In this document: positions 1-5,843 of the stretch, in pieces | How the letters are laid out: every line of letters starts with the position of its first letter | Numbering within the stretch: the stretch's first letter is position 1 | Assembly: GCA_021845645.1 (NCBI GenBank) | Contig: JAJZVM010000184.1 | Span: 1 to 7,547 of the forward strand | Direction of reading: 5' to 3' | Length of the DNA stretch: 7,547 nucleotides | Origin: Bacillota bacterium | Lineage (GTDB): Bacteria > Bacillota_E > JAJZYS01 > JAJYTV01 | Position numbers and translations under genes: made by a program | The notes under the pieces: model-generated | Databases searched by the model: none | What the model saw: the letters and a program-made list of their open reading frames with translations, nothing else | Told to the model about the DNA's origin: nothing

Positions 1-29
1 GTGGAGCCGCCGCTGCAGGGCGGCTCCAC
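1..29. repeat. GC-rich stem-loop outside the left IS end
   Basis: The 11-nt arms GTGGAGCCGCC (1-11) and GGCGGCTCCAC (19-29) are perfect reverse complements around a 7-nt loop (12-18). The stem may continue beyond the window edge, so its full length is unknown. It lies five bases outside the left inverted repeat of the insertion sequence and downstream of the transposase stop codon. It could be a transcription terminator of the neighbouring gene or of the transposase transcript, but no T-run is visible on either strand, so the terminator role is inferred. Confidence 0.7.
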
Positions 30-34
30 GGCCG

Positions 35-53
35 CTCGTGTTTGGCGGTTTTT
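35..53 (+). repeat. left terminal inverted repeat of the IS
   Basis: CTCGTGTTTGGCGGTTTTT matches the inverted right end at 17 of 19 bases, with differences only at the two bases before the T5 run. It begins five bases after the 1-29 stem-loop and ends just before the transposase stop codon. Confidence 0.85.
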
Positions 54-57
54 GAGC

Positions 58-1524
58 TCAGCCGGATGCGTAGAGTGCCGCGGTTGTGGGATCGGCAGGG
101 ACAGATAAGTCGGTCGGCTGCGGGGTAGAGCGGAGGGCAACAGGGCAGTCTGGTGCCGCAGCACGGACGGGGGAGCGGAAGCCTTCTATGGCTTGCTGCA
201 TGAGCTGCTCGCGGAACAGGGCCAGGATGTCGAGCGTGGACGGTCTTCGAGATGGCTGGTTACGCCATTTGGGTTGCGGCAGATAGGCATCGGTGCGGGT
301 GGGCCCGTAGGCTTGGAGGGCCGCGAGGAGCAGCATGGCATAGACGGCCACCTGGAACTGCGGCACGCGCCAGGTGGCCTCTTCAGACCAGACCTGGGCC
401 TGATCGACGCCGAGCAGGTCCTTCTCGTCGCGGTGGTTCACCTCGATCTCCCAACGATCGAAGTAGACCTGCAAAAGCAGCTCGTCGTCGGAGGTGAGAT
501 CGGTGGTGAGCAGGTAGGCCGGATCCCGGTACATGAGGCGAGCCCCGATACGCGGTCGGTAGCTTAGGGGCTGAATGACGTAGAGTCGGAGTAGCCGGTC
601 CCTGGTGCCTGATCGCCAGAGCACGCGATCGATCGTCTTGAAGTGGAGGTCATGGATCTTGCCGGCACCGTACACCTTGGCCGTGTGCCAGGGGATCTTG
701 GGGTCGGAAAGGATCTCCTTGGGCAGCGGCAGGGCCTCGCCATACTTGCGCCGGCGCCCCCAGATCTGGCGCTCCGCGTCGGTCAGTGGGCGGAACAGCC
801 GGACGTCGCCTCTGGCGCGGGCAATCACCGCCACGCGCTCGGGTAGCGTGCGCAGCACATTGCGGTTGCAGTAGCCGCCGTCCACGGCCATGAGCAGATC
901 ACGCTCCTCTTGGCCGGCGCGATCCATGCTTTCGCGCAAGTCCTGGATCAACTGCGCACCTTGCACGCTCAGGTTCTGCCGCCGCTGCGCTTCGCGGTAG
1001 GCTGCCCAGGCAGCCTCATCTGCCCGCTTGCCCGGCTTCTTCGCCGATGGCGCCGGCCGGAAGCGGACAGGAATGGCCCGAGCCGGGCCACCCAGGCCCT
1101 CCGGTCGCAGGAGGGCGGAGGCCTGAATGAAGCGATGACCACGCAGGAAGCCCGGTGCAAAAGGCGGCGACATGGGGTCGTGCAGGTACCGCACGCCCGG
1201 TACGCGCCGTCCTGTCTTCTTGGTCGTCGTGTCGTCCATGGCCACCGAAAACGGGCCGGTCGTCAAGCTCAGGCAGCGCTCGAGCACGGGCTGGAACACA
1301 TCATTGGGCTGCCACGGTGAGCGGGAGAAGAAGCGGTAGCTGGCGCTCCAGTCCTCGAACTGCCCGTGTACGGCGCACAGCGCCCGGCTGATCGTCCGCC
1401 GGCCCCAGGCAACGGCAAAGCCATACGCGAGTTTGCGAGCATGCGCGAACGAACGCGCCTGCGGAAAGGCCTGGCGGGTCGCTTGAAGGAGCGCTTCAAA
1501 CGCGGCCACCAGGCCTGTATTCAT
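58..1524 (-). CDS. DDE transposase, IS4/IS701-type
   Basis: This 488-aa protein is the catalytic enzyme of the insertion sequence. It should cut and rejoin element ends with an RNase H-fold active site. The first catalytic aspartate lies in MDDTTTKKTG (D97 or D98), the second in AVDGGYCN (D215). The third motif, YFDRWEIEVNHRDEK (354-368), fits the IS4-group signature Y-(2)-R-(3)-E-(6)-K exactly, with Y354, R357, E361 and K368. The long stretch between D215 and E361 fits the beta-strand insertion domain known for this group. The ATG start overlaps the stop of the upstream winged-helix gene as ATGA, so translation is probably coupled by reinitiation. The frame is intact and the length is usual for a full-size member. 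Assignment to IS4 versus IS701 cannot be settled by eye. Confidence 0.9.
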   Translation of the reverse strand: MNTGLVAAFEALLQATRQAFPQARSFAHARKLAYGFAVAWGRRTISRALCAVHGQFEDWSASYRFFSRSPWQPNDVFQPVLERCLSLTTGPFSVAMDDTTTKKTGRRVPGVRYLHDPMSPPFAPGFLRGHRFIQASALLRPEGLGGPARAIPVRFRPAPSAKKPGKRADEAAWAAYREAQRRQNLSVQGAQLIQDLRESMDRAGQEERDLLMAVDGGYCNRNVLRTLPERVAVIARARGDVRLFRPLTDAERQIWGRRRKYGEALPLPKEILSDPKIPWHTAKVYGAGKIHDLHFKTIDRVLWRSGTRDRLLRLYVIQPLSYRPRIGARLMYRDPAYLLTTDLTSDDELLLQVYFDRWEIEVNHRDEKDLLGVDQAQVWSEEATWRVPQFQVAVYAMLLLAALQAYGPTRTDAYLPQPKWRNQPSRRPSTLDILALFREQLMQQAIEGFRSPVRAAAPDCPVALRSTPQPTDLSVPADPTTAALYASG

Positions 1525-1853
1525 GATCCGCTACCGGTGTCCGGCAAGCCGAATGTGTTCTTGCCGGTCTTCACGAACCGCCCACGGGCCGTGTGCTTGA
1601 GCAGTGCCGAAACCAGCGATTCGCGGTTGAGCCTAACGCCGTACGTCGCTTCGATCCTGTCCAGCAGCTCAAAGGCGTGCAGCGGGTGGCCCTCACTGCG
1701 GAGTACGTTCTCGGCCATGTCAACGTGGGATGGACTCTGCCGGTGCTTTGGCAGGTGCGGCTTACCGCTGGCTTCACGCAGTTCTTCCAGCGCCTTGAGC
1801 TGAGCCTTGAGCAGAGTCTCCATCACATCGATGGTACTAGGTGGACGTGGCAC
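1521..1853 (-). CDS. HARE-HTH-like winged-helix accessory protein of the IS
   Basis: This 110-aa protein is the first gene of the IS operon. Residues about 10-30 form a charged amphipathic helix, possibly a short coiled coil. Residues about 44-103 resemble the HARE-HTH domain (HB1, ASXL, restriction endonuclease HTH): an N-terminal helix ending in AENVLRSEGHPLHAFELL, then RIEATYGVRLNRESLVSALL, then the wing GRFVKTGKNTFGL. That fold is a DNA-binding or DNA-sensing winged helix in restriction enzymes, RNA polymerase delta and chromatin proteins. I infer that it binds the IS ends, the promoter or target DNA for the transposase, or acts as a repressor. The GTG start at 1853 is preceded on the minus strand by a purine-rich GGAGAGGGTGG. 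ATG at 1823 is a weaker alternative. The stop overlaps the transposase start by four bases. Confidence 0.75.
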   Translation of the reverse strand: MPRPPSTIDVMETLLKAQLKALEELREASGKPHLPKHRQSPSHVDMAENVLRSEGHPLHAFELLDRIEATYGVRLNRESLVSALLKHTARGRFVKTGKNTFGLPDTGSGS

Positions 1854-1889
1854 GCAACCACCCTCTCCTGGCTGGAACGTACCATATCC

Positions 1890-1918
1890 AGTTAACGTCT
1901 ACAAGAGTCTAAAGTAAA
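1890..1918 (-). promoter_or_regulatory. possible sigma70-type promoter of the IS operon
   Basis: Reading leftward, TTTACT (1918-1913) and TTAACT (1895-1890) are separated by 17 bases, ahead of the winged-helix gene start at 1853. The match to consensus is only partial. Support comes mainly from the position, in the only AT-rich stretch between the right inverted repeat and the first gene. Confidence 0.3.
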
Positions 1919-1934
1919 AATGGCCAAACACGAG
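1916..1934 (-). repeat. right terminal inverted repeat of the IS
   Basis: Read on the minus strand this is CTCGTGTTTGGCCATTTTT, the partner of the 35-53 repeat. Its outer edge is one base from the 1936-1974 stem-loop that follows the membrane protein gene. It overlaps the proposed -35 box of the IS operon. Confidence 0.85.
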
Positions 1935-1935
1935 T

Positions 1936-1974
1936 GACAGGCAGGGGGGCGGCTGCGCCGCCCCCCTGCCTGTC
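1936..1974 (-). terminator. strong 18-bp stem-loop after the membrane protein gene
   Basis: Arms 1936-1953 and 1957-1974 are perfect reverse complements of 18 bases with a TGC loop. The stem is very GC-rich, including a run of six G paired with six C. It lies four bases beyond the stop codon of the membrane protein gene, the typical place for an intrinsic terminator. On the minus strand it is followed by ACTCGTGTTTGG rather than a T-run, because the insertion sequence begins one base later. Many high-GC bacteria use such stems without a clear U tract. It also shields the IS from readthrough, since both are transcribed leftward. Confidence 0.75.
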
Positions 1975-1978
1975 TGCG

Positions 1979-3355
1979 TCAGTGCGACTGCTGAAGCTTG
2001 CCCACCGTGGCAGACTGTGGCTGTCCACGTCCGACGACCGACCAGATGGCGAGTACGGCGCCGATCACGATCACGACGAAGCCGATCGTCGTGACGACGA
2101 ACGAGATGCCGTGGCTGGCCTGGTTGACGAAGATGTAGAGCATGCCTCCGATGAAGGCGACGAACGAACCGCCCAGCAGAGTCCAGGTGGCGCTGCGACG
2201 GAGCCCCTGATCCACAGCGAGCCACTTGAGCGCCAGCAGGACGGTGAGGAGAGCCGGCATCAGGAAGAAGGCGAAGTCCTGGTGGAACCAGGTAAACACG
2301 GCGTCGGCTGCCGACCCCGGTGCGCCGGAGGCACCAGCGCCGAAGACGTTTTCATGGAACTCGATGTAGTAGCCGAAGCCCACGACCGTGACGAAGAGGA
2401 TGGCCGTAACAATTACCGAACCCCAGCGGTGCAGGGCGTCAGGCAAGGCTTCGAGCGCTAGGCCGATGAGGGCAATAAGACCGCCACCCATCACAAACAC
2501 GCCGGTAATGGCGTCGTCACCCGCTAGACCGTTCGCGCCGTGGGCAAACAGTGCGGGGGGCTGTGCCGGCGAGAATCCGCCAACGACGTAGACGAAGGCG
2601 GCGGCGATCGTGCCGAAGGCCACCATCCACAAGCCGAACTTGGTCACCCGGCTGCCCTGGCGCTCAAGTCCGAACGCCGCTACGGTCGTTGCGACCGCGA
2701 GCGCGATGACGGCGGTGACCATGTCGTGCGAGTGCGATCCGATGAGGTTCGCGAGCCAGTCCTGCCACTTCATGCCCGCCATGGTTGCGTAGCCGCCGAT
2801 GAAATACTTTGGCCAGTCGCCGAACTCCAGGATCCAGCCGGCGATGTGCCCCATGATCGCTGCGAAGAACGCACTCAGTGCGGCGAACGCTGCAGTCCAC
2901 GTCCAGATCTTGCGGGTATCCGCCGCGCGGAAGAAGAGGGCGAGAGTGAGCGAGATGAGGATCTCGTCAAGGAAGAAGAACGAGATGATCTGCATCCAGA
3001 GCGGCACGACATCCTCGATCACGTGGTTGAAGATGCCGCCGAGGCCGCTGAAGAGCGCGGCGCCCAGGGTGCCCCAGAGAATCAAGTTGTGCAGGGTCTG
3101 GTTCTTGTGACCGGCACCGAACACGTCCATCGCGACCAGCGAGAGAAAGCCGACCATGCCAATCAAGAGGCCATGCAGGTACATGACGTGGGAGTAATCG
3201 ATGTTCGCGCCGGCCGACGGCTCCGACTGGAACGGTGTCGATACGAACGTGCTGCCGAGGGCCAGCAGCAGAAGCCACACGAGCATGCCGACGACGACAC
3301 GCTTCTCCGGCGACCAGAGCGCCTCGCTGAGATTCGCCTTGCCGTCCTTGGACAT
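1979..3355 (-). CDS. polytopic (about 12-helix) membrane protein with conserved-looking histidines
   Basis: The protein has 458 residues and about 11-12 hydrophobic segments, near 20-38, 58-77, 90-109, 119-142, 152-175, 205-229, 239-259, 282-303, 311-331, 353-379, 390-410 and 416-439. The ATG at 3355 is preferred over an upstream in-frame start at 3508, because GAGGAGG lies eight bases before it and the extra 51 residues are arginine-rich and unlike the rest. Histidines sit in or at the edges of helices: H56 and H61 (HVMYLHGLLIG), H111, H170, H208 and H210 (IGSHSHDM), H272, H334, H358 and H415. The size and helix count recall heme-copper oxidase subunit I, and H61 lies where a helix-2 heme ligand would be. 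However, I see no HPEVY, HH or HxH helix-10 motif, so that kinship is only a guess. It stands alone, ends in a strong stem-loop and is divergent from the lipoprotein gene. I do not recognise the exact family. Confidence 0.8.
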   Translation of the reverse strand: MSKDGKANLSEALWSPEKRVVVGMLVWLLLLALGSTFVSTPFQSEPSAGANIDYSHVMYLHGLLIGMVGFLSLVAMDVFGAGHKNQTLHNLILWGTLGAALFSGLGGIFNHVIEDVVPLWMQIISFFFLDEILISLTLALFFRAADTRKIWTWTAAFAALSAFFAAIMGHIAGWILEFGDWPKYFIGGYATMAGMKWQDWLANLIGSHSHDMVTAVIALAVATTVAAFGLERQGSRVTKFGLWMVAFGTIAAAFVYVVGGFSPAQPPALFAHGANGLAGDDAITGVFVMGGGLIALIGLALEALPDALHRWGSVIVTAILFVTVVGFGYYIEFHENVFGAGASGAPGSAADAVFTWFHQDFAFFLMPALLTVLLALKWLAVDQGLRRSATWTLLGGSFVAFIGGMLYIFVNQASHGISFVVTTIGFVVIVIGAVLAIWSVVGRGQPQSATVGKLQQSH

Positions 3356-3489
3356 CGTCGAAGCCTCCTCGAGCCTACGTCTCGTCAGCTCGGTGCCCGA
3401 CGCACTCCTGACGGAGAACGCCGCGACACGTCGCCGTGACCGCCTTGGGGGCGGTGCAAGGTGCAGCCCGGGCCACACCATCCGAATGC

Positions 3490-3516
3490 AGGATAGCAGC
3501 ACGCCCAAGGTGTGAA
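3490..3516 (-). promoter_or_regulatory. weak candidate promoter for the membrane protein gene
   Basis: On the minus strand, TTCACA (3516-3511) and TATCCT (3495-3490) are 15 bases apart, about 135 bases before the gene start. The spacing is short and the boxes imperfect. A small hairpin (ACCGCC at 3439-3444 pairing with GGCGGT at 3450-3455) would lie in the resulting leader. Low confidence. Confidence 0.2.
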
Positions 3517-3788
3517 GCCGTGCACAAGACCCCGCTTGGCTATGGCAAGCAGTCCATGTTTAGAAAACTTAAGGATTCGCTGTCGAGGCCATCGGCCGCG
3601 CATGTCGCAGGTTGGGTTAACGACCCCTAACCCGCCTGGTCCTCAAGGTCTAGGCGAAACGGCCGGATCCGGCGACCCCTTGTCGTGGTCCCGTTGGCGG
3701 GCACCCGAGGGGACCGTAGAGTTTATGTCGCAGTCTTCTTGGCGGCCGCTCGCGGTCATTGGGAGAATAGCCGGGCGGCTGGCCCTGC

Positions 3789-3807
3789 GGCCTGTTCAGA
3801 ACAGGCC
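3789..3807. repeat. 19-bp near-perfect palindrome, operator-like
   Basis: GGCCTGTTC and GAACAGGCC are perfect 9-base reverse-complement arms around a single central A (3798). Two-fold symmetry with almost no loop is typical of a binding site for a dimeric repressor. As RNA it could still form a 7-bp stem with a 5-base loop. It lies about 380 bp before the lipoprotein gene and about 430 bp before the membrane protein gene. The regulator is unknown. Confidence 0.5.
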
Positions 3808-3844
3808 AAACGCCAAACCAGCACAAGGTCACGATCAAACCCGA

Positions 3845-3921
3845 ATGCGCCAATGCGGTATATTGCGCATCCAAGGCGGGCTGTTCCGAGGTCGGAACGA
3901 CCGCCTTGCATCAGCATGCAA
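3845..3921. repeat. three adjacent stem-loops
   Basis: Three inverted repeats follow one another. At 3845-3870, ATGCGC-c-AAT pairs with ATTGCGCAT around a 7-base loop, with one bulged C. At 3872-3908, CAAGGCGG pairs with CCGCCTTG and encloses a second perfect pair, GTTCCGA (3883-3889) with TCGGAAC (3892-3898), with small internal bulges. At 3906-3921, TTGCAT pairs with ATGCAA around CAGC, overlapping the previous stem by three bases so the two are partly exclusive. No T-run follows on either strand, so simple termination is unlikely. Confidence 0.5.
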
Positions 3922-3955
3922 TCACCCGAACTGGCCTTGGCCCATCCCAGTCGGG

Positions 3956-4123
3956 TCGGCCATGACGGCCGAAGGGACAGGCAGCGTTGGCGTCCATCCT
4001 GGACGGAGACCGCGAAAGCATCGAGGCTGGGATCGCCCCGTCCACCGTCTCTCGGCGGGCACCGGTGGGGCCTCGCACCAGTGATCCCCTCCTACCGCTC
4101 CAGAACCGCGGCGGACCCGCGGT
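3956..4123 (+). other. possible structured leader upstream of the lipoprotein gene
   Basis: Successive helices can be drawn: TCGGCC/GGCCGA (3956-3961, 3967-3972), CGTCCA/TGGACG (3991-3996, 4000-4005), a nested pair with outer arms CGAGGC (4022-4027) and GCCTCG (4070-4075) enclosing CCACCG (4042-4047) and CGGTGG (4063-4068), and ACCGCGG/CCGCGGT (4105-4111, 4117-4123). The last stem ends 51 bases before the Shine-Dalgarno sequence of the lipoprotein gene. I tried to match known riboswitch cores and none fitted. Short stems are common in GC-rich DNA, so this is a candidate only. Confidence 0.3.
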
Positions 4124-4188
4124 CGTTAAGCTAGACGGCGTCGTGAACCACCAACATGGGCTGTCCAGATGACATAGGAGGTTTCTAG

Positions 4189-5211
4189 ATGCATTCGTGG
4201 CAGAAGCGTCTGGCGATCGCAGGGTGCACAGCGGTCGTCGCGGCGTTGGGTGGCTGCGGTTCAGCGCACCAGGCCAAGACGGTCACATCCGGACCGATAC
4301 TTGTACGCAGGTCGGCGGCGATCGACTCAGCGTGGAGATCGCTCGTACCTCGAAACCTGAGTCAGGCAATCTCGACATCGCTCGGACCGAACACCGAAGC
4401 CGTACTGGCTTGGAACCCAAGCCACGACTTTGCGAAAGGGCGGCCGACCGACACCCGTCCTTGGGACCCGGTGCTCTACGTGCTTCACAAGTCGTCGGCC
4501 AGGTGGACTGTCCAGTACCAGGACGCCATTTCCGCTCCGGGCACCCCGACGTGGTTGTACCTCTATCCGGCGGGGGCGGGGCGAACGATGGTCGTCAGCG
4601 CCGTCATGAACCTGTCTGCGGATGGCTACGGCGGCAACACCGTGGCCGTCGACTCTCTCTCGTCCGCCGGCAAGGGACAACACCTGCACACCTTCGCGTT
4701 CGGGCCGCACGCACCCGCCCCGGTCGCCAGACGCGGCACCCTGTACGTCGTGGGCGGCTACCACGCCATCGGCTTGACGTGGGGAGCATCCGCGCACCCG
4801 ACGTGGCGGTCGTACCCGGGGGACCGCTTCCCTCTGCTTCTCCCTCTGGCCGGAAAGCCCGTGTTCCTGCAGGTGGCGACGATGCACGGGAAGGGCGAGC
4901 TGCGGATCGCCGCGGTCACGGGAGTCCCCTCAGGTGGCGCCCAGCAGGGCAACGCCTTCCACCTCGCTGTACCGGCGGGAAGCAATCTCGTGTTCCTGCC
5001 GTCACGCACCGTGTCATCTTCGTCCCAGGGGATGTTTTCCATATACCGTTCCCTCGGCGACATGCCTCCCAACGAGAGCAATGCCAGTGCCACGTGGAGC
5101 GAGATCACGGGCCCGCTCGGCAGAGGCCAGCACCAGTACCTGCTGACCTACGCGCGCACGGCCGGCCATACCGCGTCGCTCCACGTGGTCGTCGACGTGG
5201 CATCGCCCTGA
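4189..5211 (+). CDS. secreted lipoprotein of unknown function
   Basis: The 340-aa product begins with a lipoprotein signal peptide: positively charged QKR at 5-7, a hydrophobic stretch at 8-20 and the lipobox LGGC (20-23), so C23 should be lipidated and the protein anchored on the outer face of the cytoplasmic membrane. The ATG is well supported by TAGGAGGT (4175-4182) seven bases upstream. The mature part is rich in G, S, T, A and aromatic residues in short alternating hydrophobic strands, suggesting an all-beta fold, possibly a propeller or sandwich. I see no catalytic motif and no clear internal repeat. It is a single gene, convergent with the nucleotidyltransferase module and divergent from the membrane protein gene. 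The family is not recognised. A solute-binding or cell-surface role would be a guess. Confidence 0.8.
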   Translation: MHSWQKRLAIAGCTAVVAALGGCGSAHQAKTVTSGPILVRRSAAIDSAWRSLVPRNLSQAISTSLGPNTEAVLAWNPSHDFAKGRPTDTRPWDPVLYVLHKSSARWTVQYQDAISAPGTPTWLYLYPAGAGRTMVVSAVMNLSADGYGGNTVAVDSLSSAGKGQHLHTFAFGPHAPAPVARRGTLYVVGGYHAIGLTWGASAHPTWRSYPGDRFPLLLPLAGKPVFLQVATMHGKGELRIAAVTGVPSGGAQQGNAFHLAVPAGSNLVFLPSRTVSSSSQGMFSIYRSLGDMPPNESNASATWSEITGPLGRGQHQYLLTYARTAGHTASLHVVVDVASP

Positions 5212-5282
5212 ACCATGGCCGCGGATCCCGCATCATCCTGCCACCGTGGGTGCTCCCAGCCCGCCGCAAATTGCGTACGGGA

Positions 5283-5311
5283 GTCGTCGGCTCGCCAGAC
5301 GGGCCGACGAC
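5283..5311. terminator. stem-loop between convergent genes
   Basis: GTCGTCGGC (5283-5291) and GCCGACGAC (5303-5311) are perfect 9-base arms with an 11-base loop. The stem lies between the lipoprotein stop (5211) and the end of the nucleotidyltransferase frame (5365), so it could serve as a two-way terminator. There is no T-run on either side, so the role is inferred from its place. Confidence 0.4.
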
Positions 5312-5364
5312 GCAGGTGCCCCCGGGGCCTGAAGGCACGCCGCAGACACAGGCCGACCCTGGCT

Positions 5365-5436
5365 CTATTCGGGTCTCTGCAGTTGACTCTGCACATGCAA
5401 AAGGAAACGAAGGTCCGATTTGTCCTTGTACCTCAT
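5365..5436 (-). pseudogene. detached C-terminal tail of the nucleotidyltransferase (-1 frame)
   Basis: This 23-codon frame reads MRYKDKSDLRFLLHVQSQ and ends RPE then TAG. Its ATG overlaps the TGA stop of the nucleotidyltransferase as ATGA. The residues YKDKSDLRFLL look like the usual end of MNT-like nucleotidyltransferases, where a K-D/E-x-x-D-L-x-x-L helix follows the last strand. The simplest reading is a one-base deletion (or sequencing error) that moved the last codons out of frame. Stop-restart translation giving a two-part protein is possible, because the same ATGA arrangement would allow reinitiation. The full protein would be about 160 residues. Confidence 0.5.
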
Positions 5437-5843
5437 GTAGGCAGGTCCGCCACAGGAACTGTGACGTCGCCAAGGGAGACTTGTATCGTCCCGGCGTTTT
5501 CGAAGCGCACGTCACCGACCGCCCCCAGCAGATCCACCGTGACCTCGTCCTGCACTCGAACGACCACGTAATCCTCGATGTCCCCGAGACCGAGATCAGC
5601 CGCCGCGTTGTCCTCGAGAACGCTCAGGGCCTCCTTAAGGCGCCGAACATTCTCCCTGGACGAATCCACCAGGAAGTCGACGTCATGCGTGGCCCGATCG
5701 AGCCCATAGTAGTTGACTGCGAAACCGCCGATCAAAATGTACCGGCATCCGGTCCGGTTCAAAGCGTCACAGAGGCGAATCAGGTCTCGGAGGGTTGGCG
5801 TTCGGCTCGCCGGGGCCTCGCTTTGATCCTCTCCTGCCACCAC
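5433..5843 (-). CDS. MNT/AbiEii-like nucleotidyltransferase, C-terminally shortened
   Basis: The 136-aa protein belongs to the small DNA polymerase beta-type nucleotidyltransferases found as members of toxin-antitoxin and abortive-infection pairs. They transfer a nucleotide to a partner protein or RNA. The signature is visible: YILIGGFAVNYYG (35-47) followed by HDVDFLVD (53-60), giving the GG turn and metal ligands D54 and D56. A third acidic residue, D104, lies in VTVDLL. The GTG start at 5843 is chosen because GAGGAGG lies seven bases upstream. This makes it overlap the preceding small gene by 64 bases in another frame, so translation is probably coupled. The frame ends abruptly after VPVADLPT, and the expected last residues continue in the -1 frame to 5365. 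The fold core is complete, so partial activity is possible. AbiEii-like and DUF6036-like relatives cannot be told apart by eye. Confidence 0.8.
   Translation of the reverse strand: MVAGEDQSEAPASRTPTLRDLIRLCDALNRTGCRYILIGGFAVNYYGLDRATHDVDFLVDSSRENVRRLKEALSVLEDNAAADLGLGDIEDYVVVRVQDEVTVDLLGAVGDVRFENAGTIQVSLGDVTVPVADLPT

Larger units (their letters stand above)
35..1934 (-). mobile_element. complete IS4/IS701-type insertion sequence, about 1.9 kb
   Basis: The element is bounded by 19-bp terminal inverted repeats that match at 17 of 19 positions: 35-53 reads CTCGTGTTTGGCGGTTTTT and the reverse complement of 1916-1934 reads CTCGTGTTTGGCCATTTTT. Inside are two leftward genes joined by an ATGA overlap, a winged-helix protein followed by a DDE transposase. 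Both reading frames are intact, so the copy may be active. The transposase stop lies four bases inside the left repeat, and about 60 bp of AT-richer sequence between the right repeat and the first gene must hold the promoter. No direct repeat is seen when the bases outside the ends (ggccg on the left, tgaca on the right) are compared. The outer boundary was set by where the repeat similarity stops and could be off by a few bases. Confidence 0.85.
3517..4174. other. long non-coding gap between divergent genes
   Basis: No reading frame here has both a ribosome binding site and recognisable protein-like composition. The open frames are arginine-, proline- and glycine-rich, as expected from chance in GC-rich DNA. 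The right half is dense in inverted repeats, listed separately. The left part holds only a GGGTTA/TAACCC inverted repeat (3614-3619 and 3628-3633) and the 12-bp palindrome GCCGGATCCGGC (3662-3673). The gap must contain the promoters of both flanking divergent genes. It may also be a decayed gene or a structured RNA. Confidence 0.5.

Noticed and set aside
2540..3439. A 299-codon plus-strand frame
   Set aside because: It is antisense to the membrane protein gene, very rich in E, R and D as expected from the complement of hydrophobic codons, and has no supporting ribosome site.
3355..3508. N-terminal extension of the membrane protein to the start at 3508
   Set aside because: The 51 extra residues are basic and unlike the family of helices that follows, and the ATG at 3355 has a clear GAGGAGG upstream.
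3650..3874. A 74-codon minus-strand frame with a hydrophobic N-terminal stretch
   Set aside because: It needs a TTG start without a ribosome site, crosses the palindrome and hairpins, and its C-terminal half has chance-like composition.
3690..4075. Repeated GGCGGGCACC at about 3696 and 4054
   Set aside because: This is a ten-base match in GC-rich DNA with differing flanks, so it is probably chance.
3956..4080. Resemblance to riboswitch cores (GCCGAAGGGACAGGC to glycine type, CGCGAAAGC to c-di-GMP type)
   Set aside because: Only short fragments match, and the other required conserved blocks and their spacing are missing, so no class can be named.
3512..4134. Overlapping plus-strand frames of 149-190 codons in the gap
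   Set aside because: They have low-complexity R/P/G-rich products, no Shine-Dalgarno sequence and several competing phases. They are more likely chance frames than genes.
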